Shown one piece after another: positions 45,677 to 57,940 of a DNA stretch of 60,000 nucleotides (position 1 is its first letter; each line of letters begins with the position of its first letter). Below the pieces are notes generated by a model, which had not been told where the DNA came from, made no database searches, and worked only from the letters and a program-made list of their open reading frames with translations. Source of the DNA: Lineus longissimus. Lineage: Eukaryota; Nemertea; Pilidiophora; Heteronemertea; Lineidae. The stretch spans positions 808,001-868,000 of the forward strand of contig NC_088316.1 of the NCBI RefSeq assembly GCF_910592395.1, given 5' to 3'. A program made the position numbers and the translations under genes.

Positions 45677-47095
45677 TTGCAATATTATCCTTTGACATAT
45701 ATACCAGTTTTGATTTTAAACAGTAATGTCTATAATTTATATAATTATATCGTTGTTTATCCCCGAAGTCTAATTGGACAGATTTCCATTTATCGGGGTA
45801 TATTTGAGTTGTATTCGTTTATATTTTCGTTACTGTCAAAACAAACCAATGTTAAACTGAACCAACTAACTACCCCACCCGAGAACGCTTCAGAAAAGAT
45901 CGCCAATGATTCAGTGAACTCGAAAAAAGAGCAAAAAATTGGAAATCTACTGTGGGTCCCCCGTTTTCAGGCCTTTTGGCTGACGGATCGAATTACTGTG
46001 AAAGTTCTTGTGTGTTAGTGCATAAGCTGACTCGGTGCAAATTTAGATGCTCTGAAGTGACATTGGAAATACATAATTTAATTTTTTTTCAGTTTTTTTA
46101 AACAGTATAAAACAGTTATACCAGAATCAGACTTTTTTCCACCTTCGGCTTTTACAGGGCCGTCCAAAACTCACTTTTTAAAAAACTGTTTTGCGTCAGG
46201 TATCCTTTCACCTCGAGGATCATTCGAATAAGTTCAGCGTTTTCAAATCCCCGTTGCTTGTAAAAAAATGTGCTTTCACGCCATTATATGATCTCTTAAA
46301 GAAACCAGGCTACGTCTGTTTGTCATTCAAAACCTTAACATGTCTAAATGGAAAATTAACAGTCATTGCTGGGGGCGAAAAACTATAAAAATGGAATGTT
46401 CGCATCGTTAAACATATCTTAGTATTTGGCTCAGGTATCTGCAATATATACAGTTTTTAAACTCGCTAAAACTTGATGAAAGTATCGTACGGGGACTATC
46501 ACTTCAAGGGGAATCACATTCCTGTTGCAGTGACTACTATCCATGCACATCACCTCTTTCGTTGCTTATTTATGCCTACAATAGAATTGACAAACCTCGG
46601 TATGAAGAAGTCGCTGTGTTATTACCACCTGATTAAATGCCATACAAATGCAGACTGGCTTTCCAACTTGAAGAAGAAAATCACCTCAACATTGCTGTCG
46701 GCTTTAAAAACTAATTACTTAGAAAGCTTCAGGCTTCATATATCAAAGACGCTAAATTGTTCCAGGGATGTTGGTAATGTATTTACTAATTACTGCCGTC
46801 TTGAAGTCATTATTGTCGGTGGTCTCAATTTCCCTGTCTCCTCCTATGACCAACTACTGGGTGTCTCGCAATACATTTAACAATTTTGATATCATCCTGC
46901 GTTAAAACAAAATAAAAATCGCTTTCTGACTGACATCCTAGAAAATGAGTTCTTAAACTGTCGCACCTTTTCCTACGGCCCCTATTTTCGACTGCAAAAA
47001 CACTATTGCAAAGAATATTTTAAGCGACCACAGTTTCCACGAATACCGTTTCTGTATCTGCTTTTGATATATATTTTAGGTTAAAAAATATCCAA
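45677..47095 (+). other. AT-rich region with several unassigned open frames
   Basis: Four plus-strand open stretches lie close together: 45,677-46,018, 46,191-46,388, 46,473-46,880 (135 codons) and an ATG-less run at about 46,900-47,083. The third includes SLCYYHLIKCHTNADWLSNL and the last FSYGPYFRLQKHYCKEYFKR, both protein-like. They are in different frames without clear splice signals between them. A decayed intronless gene or transposon remnant would fit. I do not recognise the family. Confidence 0.3.
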
Positions 47096-48190
47096 TGTAT
47101 TCTAAAACAACCACTGAACAAATATGCGAAATCAAAACTGTCGATTACATTCGTGAAACACCCAGTATACACATATGACACCACTGCTTTGTATTCTCAT
47201 AGCCGGGAGTGAATTTTCCCCCACAGTAGATTGACTGAGAATATGGGGTCTAGATCACCGCAAATGTTACAGTAATAAGGCAATGAAAGGCACCGGGGGG
47301 CATACATCATTGCCTTTATTGCTCTTTAGGTAGCCGAGGCCAGAATGCTGAATACAAAAAGTTACTCAGGGCTCTGGCTTACTTTGAGTGCGATTTGTGG
47401 AAAATCTAATAGAGAGGATAATGGGGACAACTTGTTTAGGCATCCGCATTAGTTGTGGCTTAGTGCACATCTTCCCCAACAAGTTTTTCTTCTTTATTGC
47501 TTGGAGCTGAATTGATTTCCAGCATGTCATGTACCCATAGAAGTGGGCGTTACTTGCTTGTGACTTTATTGCATCTTCAATGGTAGCTTGCTGCCGGGAC
47601 AGAAAATAATACTTGATTTCATCAAATCACTGCTGAGTGAATAGAATTCCATCTCCCGTACACTGTTTGCTGATACGTTTTTCTACAGAAATGATCGTGT
47701 GTGGTTCAGCCCCTCCCAATCTTATTTTCCCTCATTGACGCATTCTATAGCCATGTTGGTCTTGATTAACATCGTAAACTCAAATTTCTCCAAAAGAAAT
47801 AGTCTTTCCATTTCACCAGAGCTGATCAGAATACAAGGGCTGTTTCAAGGCATATTTCAGTAGAAATCACATAGTAATTGGATTTGTCCTCTTGTCATCT
47901 AACCTAATACCACCCATAATCTCAGACAAACAGGCGGTACACTCATCTCAACAATAAATGTACGGTACCAGTTCTATACTTCACTGTTTTAGAGAAAGTT
48001 GGTTCTACTAAGATTTCACTACCCGGCTCCACAACCAGTAGTCTTGGTGCGCGAACAACCTAACCATGAAGACTGCTGCCTTTGCTGACCGGCTGTCCTG
48101 ACCGTTTGCCCCCCTCCGTCAACCCCTCTATCATGCCTATGATATAGCGCTTTATCCTCCTATACTCAACTCTCAATGTTCTTTGTATGA
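47096..48190. other. Stretch without recognised features
   Basis: No gene or repeat that I can support. Confidence 0.3.
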
Positions 48191-48191
48191 C

Positions 48192-48302
48192 ATGGAGGCG
48201 AAGAGAAAACCAGAATCTCAAGATGATGGCGCTCTGCCGTTCAAGCGAAGGAGAAGAACATATGCCTATGATTTTCCCCAAACTTTCATATTTGACAAAT
48301 GA
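48192..48302 (+). CDS. Small ORF with basic patch (doubtful)
   Basis: ATG with G at -3 and +4 opens 36 codons: MEAKRKPESQDDGALPFKRR, two more arginines, then TYAYDFPQTFIFDK and a stop. The KRRRR patch could be a nuclear-localisation signal. It might be a first-exon or pseudogene fragment, but there is no donor at its end. Low confidence that it is translated. Confidence 0.22.
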   Translation: MEAKRKPESQDDGALPFKRRRRTYAYDFPQTFIFDK

Positions 48303-48538
48303 AATCGAGAACTTCATTGCGAACTTCATCGCAAATCGAAGGCATCCAAACCGTTATCTATCAGCAGTGTGTTACTTTTGTTCACGGAAAGTGACGAATG
48401 GGGGAAGGGGGAGGGGTCATAAATAAGAAATGGTCGTAGTCTTGATGGGAATCGAATGTGACACTCATGGGAGGGCAATAGAAATCAGATAACATACAAT
48501 GACGGCCACCGGCCATTTCTTTGTTTAGTCGCAGCGTA

Positions 48539-48658
48539 ATGGGTTACGACACGGGGATTCTAATGGCCATCGGGCGGTATCTCATTCGTGATGTTGTTGC
48601 GGCTGTCTTGCTTTTGGTCGGTATGGCCTGGGTTATTTTGAAAAACGGCCATTTATGA
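48539..48658 (+). CDS. Candidate single-pass membrane micropeptide, 39 aa
   Basis: ATG at 48,539 has G at -3 and +4. The peptide opens MGYDTGILMAIGRYLIRD, then a hydrophobic helix of about 15 residues (VVAAVLLLVGMAWVI), and closes LKNGHL before TGA. A short helix flanked by basic residues resembles small mitochondrial or ER membrane proteins, but I recognise no specific family. A nine-codon upstream ORF starts at 48,499. No introns, TATA or polyadenylation signal was identified, and a family-A MITE begins 40 bases downstream. Could be chance. Confidence 0.3.
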   Translation: MGYDTGILMAIGRYLIRDVVAAVLLLVGMAWVILKNGHL

Positions 48659-48698
48659 CCAGTTCGTAACCATGTGACGCTTAAGGCCGGAGTTCTAC

Positions 48699-48883
48699 AG
48701 GGTTCATTTTGTCACTTGTCATGTTTCACTTGTCACGAGTTAACTGAATTGGGCTGGAAAACACGACGTGAGGATGAAAAGTGACCTCGTGAATCGTATG
48801 CAGCCCGCTCTTTGGAAATGACTTGTTTGTTCTTCAAGTCACGCATGAATGGCGAACAATTACATCATGGGCAAATGTGAACT
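48699..48883 (-). mobile_element. Family-A MITE, copy 4
   Basis: Reverse orientation, from GGGTTCATTTTGTCACTTGT to GCAAATGTGAACTC, with the core CGTATGCAGCCCGCTCTTTG. Termini are inverted as in copy 5. Confidence 0.78.
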
Positions 48884-50904
48884 CTTATTTAAACGACAGG
48901 AAATCCATGATGCACACATATTATTCTGATGGTTGGGTTGTGGAAACGCCAGCGAAGGGGCCCATGCGACACTGGCCTGAACATCGGGCTTCATGGGCTA
49001 CTGAGACAGACCCCAAATGGCGTAGAAGAGAGTATTACCATCACAGCCTGGTACTGTTGGCCTCGGCGCTCAGTAACGACAGAACAAATACAAAAAGAAG
49101 TAGGTCAGGATCCCAGACTCATACAGGTGATGGCGCCTGTTTACTTACCATGAACTCCCTTTAAAATCGATGCTTTACCATGAAGCGTCTTTTAAATTGT
49201 ACTAGTATCATCACGGATTAAAAGTAATCACTACCGGTTTACGATCCAGTACAGACGTTTTAACCTTTTCAATCTTTTAGATATTCGACCCGACCATTAA
49301 CCTTTCAGCGATAAGAGCTTCCGAGAACAAGAATTCAATAACAATTTGTTGGATTGAGATGAGATTTAAATTGTTTCCTCCCATTTATGTTGGTTCTATT
49401 ACGATCGTACAGACAACTTAACGAGTTCTTTAGTCGCTTTTCTTAAATCATCAACAAGTTGAAATATGTTTTTATGCGATAACTATCGAGAAGAGAACTC
49501 GTCACTGTAGGTTGTCAGTGTATCCTCTATTATTACCTTTGTTCAGCAGATCGAGGTCTGTACTGAAAACCTCTTTACTAAGGACCCCTCTTTGTTAAAA
49601 TAATAAAAATTGTATATTAAGTTCTTAGCGATTTTAAATTTTTCAAATAGTACCACTGAGCCATCTGAGGTCTTCTCCACTCAAATGTTTCAGGATTTTT
49701 CTCCGCTTATCTGAGAACAAATCAAGGACAAATTTTTGTTTTCAGCGACGTTCTCCAATTACTCTGTTTTTCGCTGATCCTCATGATTTGCATATGACTT
49801 TAATTGACAGTGATTCGTCGTAAATGGCCAAATTAGACATCAATGCGCCGACAATCAGTACAATCACGCGAATAGACTACGGACATGTTCTCGGATACGT
49901 GCGAATAAAATAGGGACGTGTTTTGTTTAGAAGCCAATACCAGATGGCAAGAAAGATAAAAATGTATAGTTCTTATCGGGATTGTTTAGGAAGTGTGTAG
50001 TTGACAATAAAATCGTTTTTCTCAATTCCTGCTCGGCGAAGAAACATGTGTTGTTCGTGGATGCGAGTAGGCGGGGATAACGGAATACGCACTGACGGCA
50101 TCGGTGCCTAGCTTGTTCTTCGCCATGCCCGTATGTTTATAAGGTTATGATGCCTGCGGTGGAACACAGCATGGCCAACATCATCTGCAGTAGAACCTGC
50201 AACATAATCTACACCCGATTATTGCAAGAGATGTTGTGGTCAGAAGCATGAAACAAGCTATTTTACCAAAGTTTAAAAAGGCAACGAGGCAACGGGAGCC
50301 AGTGTAACGTTTTGAGTGTTTCCGTTTCTGACTACCCCCCCCCCCCCCCCCCGGTGTTTGGGGAACGGGGATCATGCTTGTGATAGAAGCATTTTTGAAT
50401 TTGATGGAATTTCAAAAATCAGAGATGGTCTTTCCGGTATGAGCCGGTCGTTCCATGGCTACATATCGTGCACATTTGAAAAGTTGAAGTAGAGCCTCTT
50501 ATTACATACCTTACCAGCTCCTCATGTCCGCAAAATAGTCACATCATAATACAAGTCAACTTATGTCACCCTAATCATTCAGTTATAAAGGTTTTTACTC
50601 CGGAACAACAGTCTCAAGTTAGGCCACTTATGTGCACGCTGGTTCTGAGGGCAATATGACTCTCTTCCAAGTTACTTGCTCCTGTTCGTCATTTCTTCTT
50701 AGTTGGTAAGAGTCAGTGGCTCAAATTTCAGAATAAAAAAATGCGATACGGGGGTTATTGCCTACCGTGCATTGGAGTCACGTAATCTGGATTATCTTTG
50801 GTGTACTCTATACAGTTACAATACATGTATATAATGAACCCAATACACGGACATCTTCAGCGTCAGTTTTCATATCGTTTTCTTGGACCGTTTTTCACTG
50901 GCGT
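48884..50904. other. Stretch without recognised genes
   Basis: Contains the poly-C tract at 50,335-50,352. A 113-codon frame at 48,823-49,164 begins inside the MITE and has no support. Confidence 0.3.
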
Positions 50905-51062
50905 TCTTCCTCGGGCTAAGATCTGATATACTAACCCTTTGATAAGACAGAGGAACAATTGGAAATTTAGGCCTGGGTGCGAGCGGGCTCTGTTTGAAGA
51001 CAATAGACTGTATATTGGGCTAGGCTTGGATTCTTTTAACTGCGAGGTAAAGGACAAACTAA
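50905..51062 (+). repeat. Dispersed repeat family B, copy 4
   Basis: CTAACCCTTTGATAAGACAG through GGTGCGAGCGGGCTCTGTTT to TTAACTGCGAGGTAAAGGAC; close to copy 3. Confidence 0.72.
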
Positions 51063-51167
51063 TGTATGAATACCTCCATCCATCTTCCCACAGAGAAAAA
51101 TCGACTGAGGTCTATCCTTGGCTCTGCTATCGTTTTTCATTTCACTTTTTTCGGCCTACAGAAGTTT

Positions 51168-51320
51168 TACAGTAAATTGAAAAACCCTTTGTTGAAGTTT
51201 TTCACGATCTCAAAAACCATTCGGGGGTTTCATCTTCCCAAAAAACCCTCTACAGGGTGGATATTTGTGCTGGCCGAAAAAATTATTAAAGGTTTTTCAG
51301 AACCTCAAAACCTCTATTTC
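51168..51320. repeat. Repeat family C, copy 2
   Basis: Contains AAAACCCTCTACAGGGTGGA then TATTTGTGCTGGCCGAAAAA, matching one arm and centre of the element at 30,525. Confidence 0.55.
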
Positions 51321-51854
51321 TTAGAACGTATGTTGCAGCACGGATATCTACACACAACCCCACTCATCCTCAAACAAATATCACTGCGTAAATACGTCCA
51401 ATTAAGACATGTGATGGTAATATAGTTTGACACGAAAATCCATTTTCTGTCTAACATTAATTTCCTAGATTCGTCTTGTTAACGGTAGTTATGTTCGAAA
51501 CGAAAATGCATTTTCTCTGAGGCGTTTCAGCCTCAAGTTGCTTAATACAATTAACGCTTTTGAGTATCATGTTTTAAGTGCATCGCATGTTAATGTTACC
51601 AAGGGGGTTATCAAACCAAATTACGAATAATGAAATTCGACATCCTAAATTTGTATTTGCCGTTCCCAGTTTAATGTTACATCGAACGCGATGACGTGAA
51701 AATGAAAAGATAAAACACGACAAATCTAACATGCCTATCTGAATACCAAAATTAGTTACAAAATTCATTTGAGAGATTTATCTTCATTATAAGTCCCATA
51801 GTTGAAGTTGAACGAGCCGCCAGTTATGCATTGCAAGTAGTTCACTTTAAGAAC
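51321..51854. other. Stretch without recognised features
   Basis: No gene or repeat that I can support. Confidence 0.3.
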
Positions 51855-51985
51855 GTGTTGGTCAGAGAGAGGTGGTAGAGCGCTGGGAGCTCAAATTCAG
51901 GAGGTTGTTGACGAGCAAAATACCCCATCAAAAGTCAGTAACATGTCGAGTAGCTTACGTGGCCTTTACCTCTGGCCGGGACAGG
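51855..51985 (+). repeat. tRNA-derived SINE
   Basis: The head includes GAGGTGGTAGAGCGCTGGGAGC (A-box region of a tRNA). The B box is decayed. Followed by SINE-like sequence containing GGCCTTTACCTCTGGCC. Confidence 0.5.
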
Positions 51986-52585
51986 GTCACTAGGCTACGA
52001 AACCCTTTTGGCGCCGAACCGTAGTGTCAAGGAGAACGCTCATCCTGCCTTGAGAAGACACTCCCTAGAGTATAGTAGCATGTACAGGGCGAACGCTGAA
52101 GAAGAACGCAGTAAGTCGGTTCTATATCTTTTAGATGCAAAACCAGGTAAAATAGTTATTTCAGTTCTAAGACTGGTAAACTTGACGCAAGGGCCCAACG
52201 CGCCGCGTAGCGGCAAAAAAGCGAAGCTGGCGAAACATTTATAACGGGTCACCGTCACTTATTATTGGACTTATAGCGCATTTAGGGGGTTGCAACTATT
52301 TTGCTTTATAGTGTCACCAGGAAAGAAAAGCATGCGACCTAACGCCGATCTATTTGTATAAAGTGATAATTGGAAGGTATATAGTAGGAAATATCAATAA
52401 AATAATCATTCCATGTCGTCTTTTGAGGGCATTTTTGATTGTAAAAAATATATGTGTACGTCACCGTAGTCTCTGCAATGATAATTTTATCAGAGCAGTC
52501 TCGCGCAAGTAGAAGTTCTTTACCGATTAGTTCTTCACTTATTAGTCTCAACGTCTGGCGCAAAGCCAGACGTTTTCCATTACGA
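51986..52585. other. Stretch without recognised genes
   Basis: A 78-codon frame at 52,008-52,244 follows the SINE; no family or splice support. Confidence 0.3.
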
Positions 52586-55290
52586 TTTCACTACGATGTT
52601 TAACAAGAAGGAGCAGTGCGCGAGATATGCTAATGAGCAGACTTCCCTCGCTTAAGTTTCTGAAGAATGTTCCATATCGCGCTAAGCTCATCACTGCTGA
52701 TTATGACAGGCGTGCAACGGTAGGTATCTGCTCCCCAACTTCCACCCCCGGTACAATAAGTTACCATTTGATGGGAATGGGACAATGCCCTCACTGTGTA
52801 TGGAGTCATAGGGATAAGAAGACATTATTCATTAGTGCATGCGCATTCAAAAAACAAAATATGCAAGGTATCACGTACATGACCATGACGACGTGCAGAA
52901 AGTGCACTGGCCAGTGCATACCCTATGGCTATGTACTAGTAAACATGGTAAACATGAACAACATCATTATTCACCGGCAGTTCATTTTACTCCGAGCTTT
53001 TCCTGAAACATATAGCCATTAGGCCTACCATGTTCCATGACCAATAACAGCACTAGATCATGTAGATGTCAACAAGTTCACATGAACCGTATAATCCCGC
53101 ATGGCGCATGTGGGGCATGCGTCTAAACCAAAGCCCCAAAATCACTTGTTTTGGTCTATTTCACTTGTGTTTCCCCCGTCTCCCAGTCCATAATACATTT
53201 ACAGTTTAATGGATTTATAGTTGAATGCCATCAAACTACGTCTTTTCAATCGTGGATTGTAAATTTAACCCCATGGGCCTAGGGAAGGCCCTATAACAAT
53301 ACTTTCGACACAGTTATTGGGTGATATGAATAAAGAGTAGTAAATGCTTTTATCTAAAACTCCATGTACATTTACACTAGGCCTTTCTGTACAAAATTGA
53401 AGTAAAAGCATTTGCTAGCCTTTATTCATATCACCCATTATCTCCGCTGCCTCCACCATGTTACACACAGAGCTCACTGCTGATTCTAAAATGCGCCACC
53501 TAGTCAAAACAGGACATATGTTCTTCTAGGAATAGATCTCTTTCCAATATTTCGTCATTCCACTATCGTCATCACCTCATCATACTTTCATTGACATTAC
53601 AGGCACACATCCACAGAGCACTCTTCAAATCATCTACACAGTGGTTATCCAACTAGGATTATAAAGGTAATTTCTTAGCCCCGCACAGTGGGTTTCAGTC
53701 TTGATAAAGGGGCACTATTGCTAGCAGCTAGGTAGGCAAGATAAAGTTAGCCGAAGTAGCCGATAGGGGTCTCTCACCCCTCAAAGTCCGTCACAACTAT
53801 TCAAGCTTGTATAGGAATACATGCAGCGCTGACTCTAACTAGACCCAATGGGAATGTCGCACAGTCATCTGTCAAAAACAAGACCTATGTTGTAGTATGA
53901 TCTCTTGCCAATATTTAATAATTGCACTATTGTCATCACCTCATCATACTTCATTGACATTACAGGCACACATTGACATAGACCACTGTTGCAATCAACG
54001 ACACAGTCGCTATCCAAGTAGCATTATAGAGGTAATTATCATTATCATTCATACCAAATTAGCATGTGAACCAATCGCGTCGCGTCCTTTGCGATCACGG
54101 CAAAGCCTCATGGAATAATGTCTTTCACCGTTGAATAATTTTTCATATTCCATGCCTACAACTTCAATTTCTTCATATTCCATGGCTAGAAGTTCAATAC
54201 TAATATAATATCCAAGATAAAGTTACAAGAAGTAGTCAATAGGGGTCTCTCACCTCTCACTGCATGTCCACACTATTCACGCTTGTATGAGGAATACATT
54301 CAATGCTGAATCTAACAACACCCAGTGCCCTTACTCTGTATATCAATCACTGGAATATGGCCCATTTCACTCCTTGCTTCTACTTCACCTATAGTCTCAT
54401 TGCAAACGCCTCAGTTCTATGATATCACATTCACTTTCAGCTGTCATGCAACGCAACAACTGTGCTATCTGCCATCGCACATCAACGAAGAAGTGCAGCC
54501 GCCCACATTCCACCTCACGTCTGTCCGACCAGCTGCAATCCTCGAGGACGCCCCACTGTACCACGATTTCACTACGATGTTTGACAAGAAGGAGCAGTGC
54601 GCGAGATAGGCTAATGAGCAGACTTCCCTCGCTTGAGTTTCGGAAGAATGTTCCATATCGCGCTAAGCTGACCACTGCTGACCATGACAGGCGTGCATTG
54701 GACTGGTACAGGTTGGAACTGAACATTGAATATGCTGGTGGTGACGCTTTCTGATGAGAAGTTGGTCGTGACTGATGCAGTATCCTTGGACTTGTCCACA
54801 GCATCGTTCAATCATTGCTCTCTGAGCTGCCTTGATTCTGTACTTACCCAAATACTAAGACCAAATGCCTGTTGACTGTGCTTTAAGAGAGACTGGCGCC
54901 ATGCCTAGAGATATGACTGACCCCTATTGGCAAATTTGTATGACTTTATCTTGCCTACCTAGCTGCTGCCTATAGTCTCCCTTTAACTGCGGAACACTTC
55001 AAAGTCGATAAAATGCCATGTTCCACCTTTTAATGCGTTCAGACCGCCATTTTCAAAATAATCAAGTCAGGACACTGCCTTCTAGTCTCATAATAAATTT
55101 TGCTTTCCTCAATAATAACATTTCTTCTTCTTCAATGCTTTCATCATTCCAAACTTCTCCTCCTCTGACTTTTACAGGGGTACAGTCATGGCAATCAAAA
55201 CCCAAATACTGAGACCAAATGCCTGTTGACTGTGCTTTAAGAGAGACTGGCGCCATGCCTAGTCTCTCTTAAAGCACAGTCAACAGACAC
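52586..55290. repeat. Mosaic of nested and inverted repeat segments
   Basis: At least three segments recur. (i) 52,586-52,720 and 54,560-54,697 are about 90% alike (GATTTCACTACGATGTTT onward). (ii) 53,525-53,850 and 53,897-54,310 are diverged direct copies (CACCTCATCATACTT, GATAGGGGTCTCTCACC). (iii) CAGCTAGGTAGGCAAGATAAAGT at 53,727 recurs inverted at about 54,940-54,965, and a 60-bp segment at 54,848-54,907 is copied at 55,201-55,260. This looks like a decayed transposon with repeated insertions. Overlapping open frames on both strands are not credible genes. Confidence 0.65.
55224..55285. repeat. Perfect 25-bp hairpin
   Basis: Arms 55,224-55,248 and 55,261-55,285 are perfectly complementary (left arm begins TGTTGACTGTGCTTTAAGAG), with a 12-nt loop GGCGCCATGCCT. 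The left arm and loop also exist at 54,871-54,907 without the right arm. Confidence 0.88.
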
Positions 55291-55745
55291 CAACCCCATC
55301 AGACTCAGAAACCACAAACGCCCAACTCTTCCTGCTACCTTAATACTTCTGGATACTTCCCTGGAGTGGTAGTAGCATGTCATCCGATGAAAGATGAGCA
55401 GCTAAGGGATCGTCGATAAATACATGTCCGATACCTCACACACTCCTAACAGATCCTAACAAGACTACTAAGGGCAAATGATGTAAAGGGCTTGTTAGGT
55501 TTGTCTTTTCAGGTAAAACATTGGTCCATTAGCGTTCCTGGATATTGACCAGGGTGGTATTAACGTCTCGGACCAGGAAGATAACATATCGTGGGATGTC
55601 GCCCATAAAATATGCTTAGTGTCTCTTTTATGTTTTTGTACTGGGTTTTGGGGTTTCACTGAGATCGTCAAGAAACATCGAGTCCTAACAATGTTGTTAG
55701 GATTGTATTTTCAGAGAGAACATTGCTCCAGGCTGCGATTATGAA
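55291..55745. other. Stretch without recognised features
   Basis: No gene or repeat that I can support. Confidence 0.3.
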
Positions 55746-55746
55746 G

Positions 55747-55925
55747 AGTTCATGTTTTCACATGTAACATGTCACGTCACTGTTCACTTTTCATGTGTGA
55801 CATGAAGAACGAACAAGTCATTTCCAAAGAGCGGGCTGCATACGATTCACGAGGTCACTTTTCACCCTAACGTCGTATTTTCAAGCCTAATTCAGTGAAC
55901 TCATGACAAGTGACAACGTGAACTC
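55747..55925 (+). mobile_element. Family-A MITE, copy 5 (most complete)
   Basis: About 179 bp. The left end GAGTTCATGTTTTCACATGT and right end ACAAGTGACAACGTGAACTC are imperfect inverted repeats. The core CAAAGAGCGGGCTGCATACG is shared with all copies. No coding capacity. Target duplication unclear. Confidence 0.82.
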
Positions 55926-55961
55926 TGGGTACTGGGGAGTTCAATGTTCTATGCTGTCGGA

Positions 55962-55975
55962 GGGGGGGGGGGGGA
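55962..55975. repeat. Poly-G tract
   Basis: About 14 consecutive G just after the family-A element. Confidence 0.85.
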
Positions 55976-56384
55976 TACAAGAATGTTTATAGACGATCCC
56001 TAACATCTCGAATGACACAATCTCAGGTTTATAACCTTACACCCGCACATATCGGTGATATGACATGACTATCTCGAGACCATTGAAATTGTTAAGTAGA
56101 CCTCGAAGAGGCAATTTGACTCTCCAAGAAGTGGCTACTTGAAATTTTCCGATGGAATATGTTTATGAACGTTTGCCTCGTCAATGAATCTGATTTGCAT
56201 ACGATATCTAACGGTGAATCCAGAAGCTGTGACTCTCTCAGTAGTTAGAGGGCATCATTATCGGGCTAGAATACTGGTTTTCAAAATACATTCCGATATC
56301 ATTCAACAAGTTTCAATTGTATCAGGAAAGTCATGTGATAGAGAAAACCATTTCGGAAATCGAACCTGTTTTAACAGTTGAATG

Positions 56385-56705
56385 AGACTTGAACCGTCGA
56401 CAGAAAAGAGTCAGCACAGTAATATGTCAAATTGTCGACAGACAAGGATCCCAAGCTCGACGCTTTCGTCGGAAAAGGTCGCAGTAGTAAAGTACGACTT
56501 CTGACTGTCCATAAAAAAGGGTCAGAGCGCAGTAAAGTGAGACCTCAGATGCGCTGCTGAGAAAATAGTCAGCACCAATTACGTGAGGCCTCGAACTCTC
56601 GACAGGAAAGGGGCACAGCAGTTAATTGAAACCTCAAATTGCTGAGAAAATGGTCAGCACAAAAGGCATGAGACCTGAACTGTCGATAGGAAGGTCCCCA
56701 CCATC
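56385..56705. repeat. Degenerate tandem array, about 55-65 bp units
   Basis: Recurring words GAGACCTCA or GAGACCTGAACTGTCGA, GACAGGAAAGGG, AAATGGTCAGCAC and CAGTAAxGT mark five or six decayed units. Confidence 0.65.
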
Positions 56706-57794
56706 AAATCGGAACTAGGTTCATGATGACTGCTGACTGCGGTGATTTTTTTGTCATTGCTTCGCCTTGTAATGACGAGAAAATCCCCGTCGGGCTTCCG
56801 TCTCGTCGAATCTTTTCTGTTCTGTGTAATCCCTATTAGCTAAGACTACATGCTTCGGACCGGAAAGGTTCTATCTGCCTCCGGTGATTAAGGTATCGCT
56901 GCCAGGGAAGCGTCTCCTTAAATGTCTAAGGTGACCATTTCTTCACCAGGCACATTGACTCGACAGCATGATCCGGTCGTAGAAAGCGCCGAAACCATTC
57001 AGATTATTACCCGTAAAGCTATTAGGCCACAATGAAGAGAAAGCGTGAAGTGGCTCAGGTTGTCTGGGGCGAGTTCGGGTCCATCAGGCTAGGAGGTTGA
57101 TGGCTTTGTGATGGTCATGATAGCTTCCTGAACTGCCAGCGAGATAAGGTTAGTTTTCTCAGCACGGTGGTAAAGATAAGATCATGTGCGCCTATTGGCA
57201 ATTCTTAACTACGCGTACTATATCAGTCGCTGTTGCTTTCGCCAAGTCGGAGTTGGCTACTTACGTGCATTCTACGCTCATTATTCGAGTATGTCAAAGA
57301 AGTTTTTATTGGCGTGCAAAAGCAATGCAAGAGAGAGAAATTATTGTCCAAGTGCCTCACATGACTCAATCGAACAATCAAGCAGGAATTGGCTTGTAAA
57401 TCAACTCCGGGGATCGGTCAAACCAACCTAACGAATTATTGGTTAAGAGCATGAAGTGGTCGTATGATTCACTGCTCTCTCAGTGCACTTTCCCCCTATT
57501 ACCCTCGCTGCAATGATTGAATCCTTGACCAAGCACAAATCACTTCTCGCAGTGATTGGCGAGCATGGATGGGTCGAAAGCTCTCTTGTTATACGCTGAC
57601 CGCCGCTGCTTGGAGGTTGGCTCCTTTCCCCAGCTCACATCGTGCATCTTTTTAGGGAGTATTGTTACTGGCAACTGAATTTCTGTTGCTTTTGCCGTGT
57701 AGACGTTTTAAATGTCCTAGGATAGCATGTCCGAGGAAGGATTTTACTATGTTCTATACGCTGTAACCATCTACCATAATCCGTCAATTCTTTC
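56706..57794. other. Stretch without recognised genes
   Basis: Two overlapping 70-80 codon frames near 57,184 have no support. Confidence 0.3.
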
Positions 57795-57940
57795 CCCTTA
57801 CCTCACAGTTAAAAGAACTCAGGCCCGAGCCAAATACACCGTCTATTGTGTTTGAACAAAGCCCGCTCGCACCAAGGCAAAAATATGAAGTATTGTTCTT
57901 CTGTCCTATCAAATGAAAGGATTATCTCGCTGAGTGGTTT
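57795..57940 (-). repeat. Dispersed repeat family B, copy 5
   Basis: Reverse orientation: AGTTAAAAGAACTCAGGCCC, GTGTTTGAACAAAGCCCGCT and CTGTCCTATCAAATGAAAGG correspond to the family core. Confidence 0.7.

Noticed and set aside
54397-54804. 135-codon minus-strand and 111-codon plus-strand frames
   Set aside because: Lie in the repeat mosaic, overlap each other on opposite strands, and the parallel copy at 52,586 does not keep the frame.
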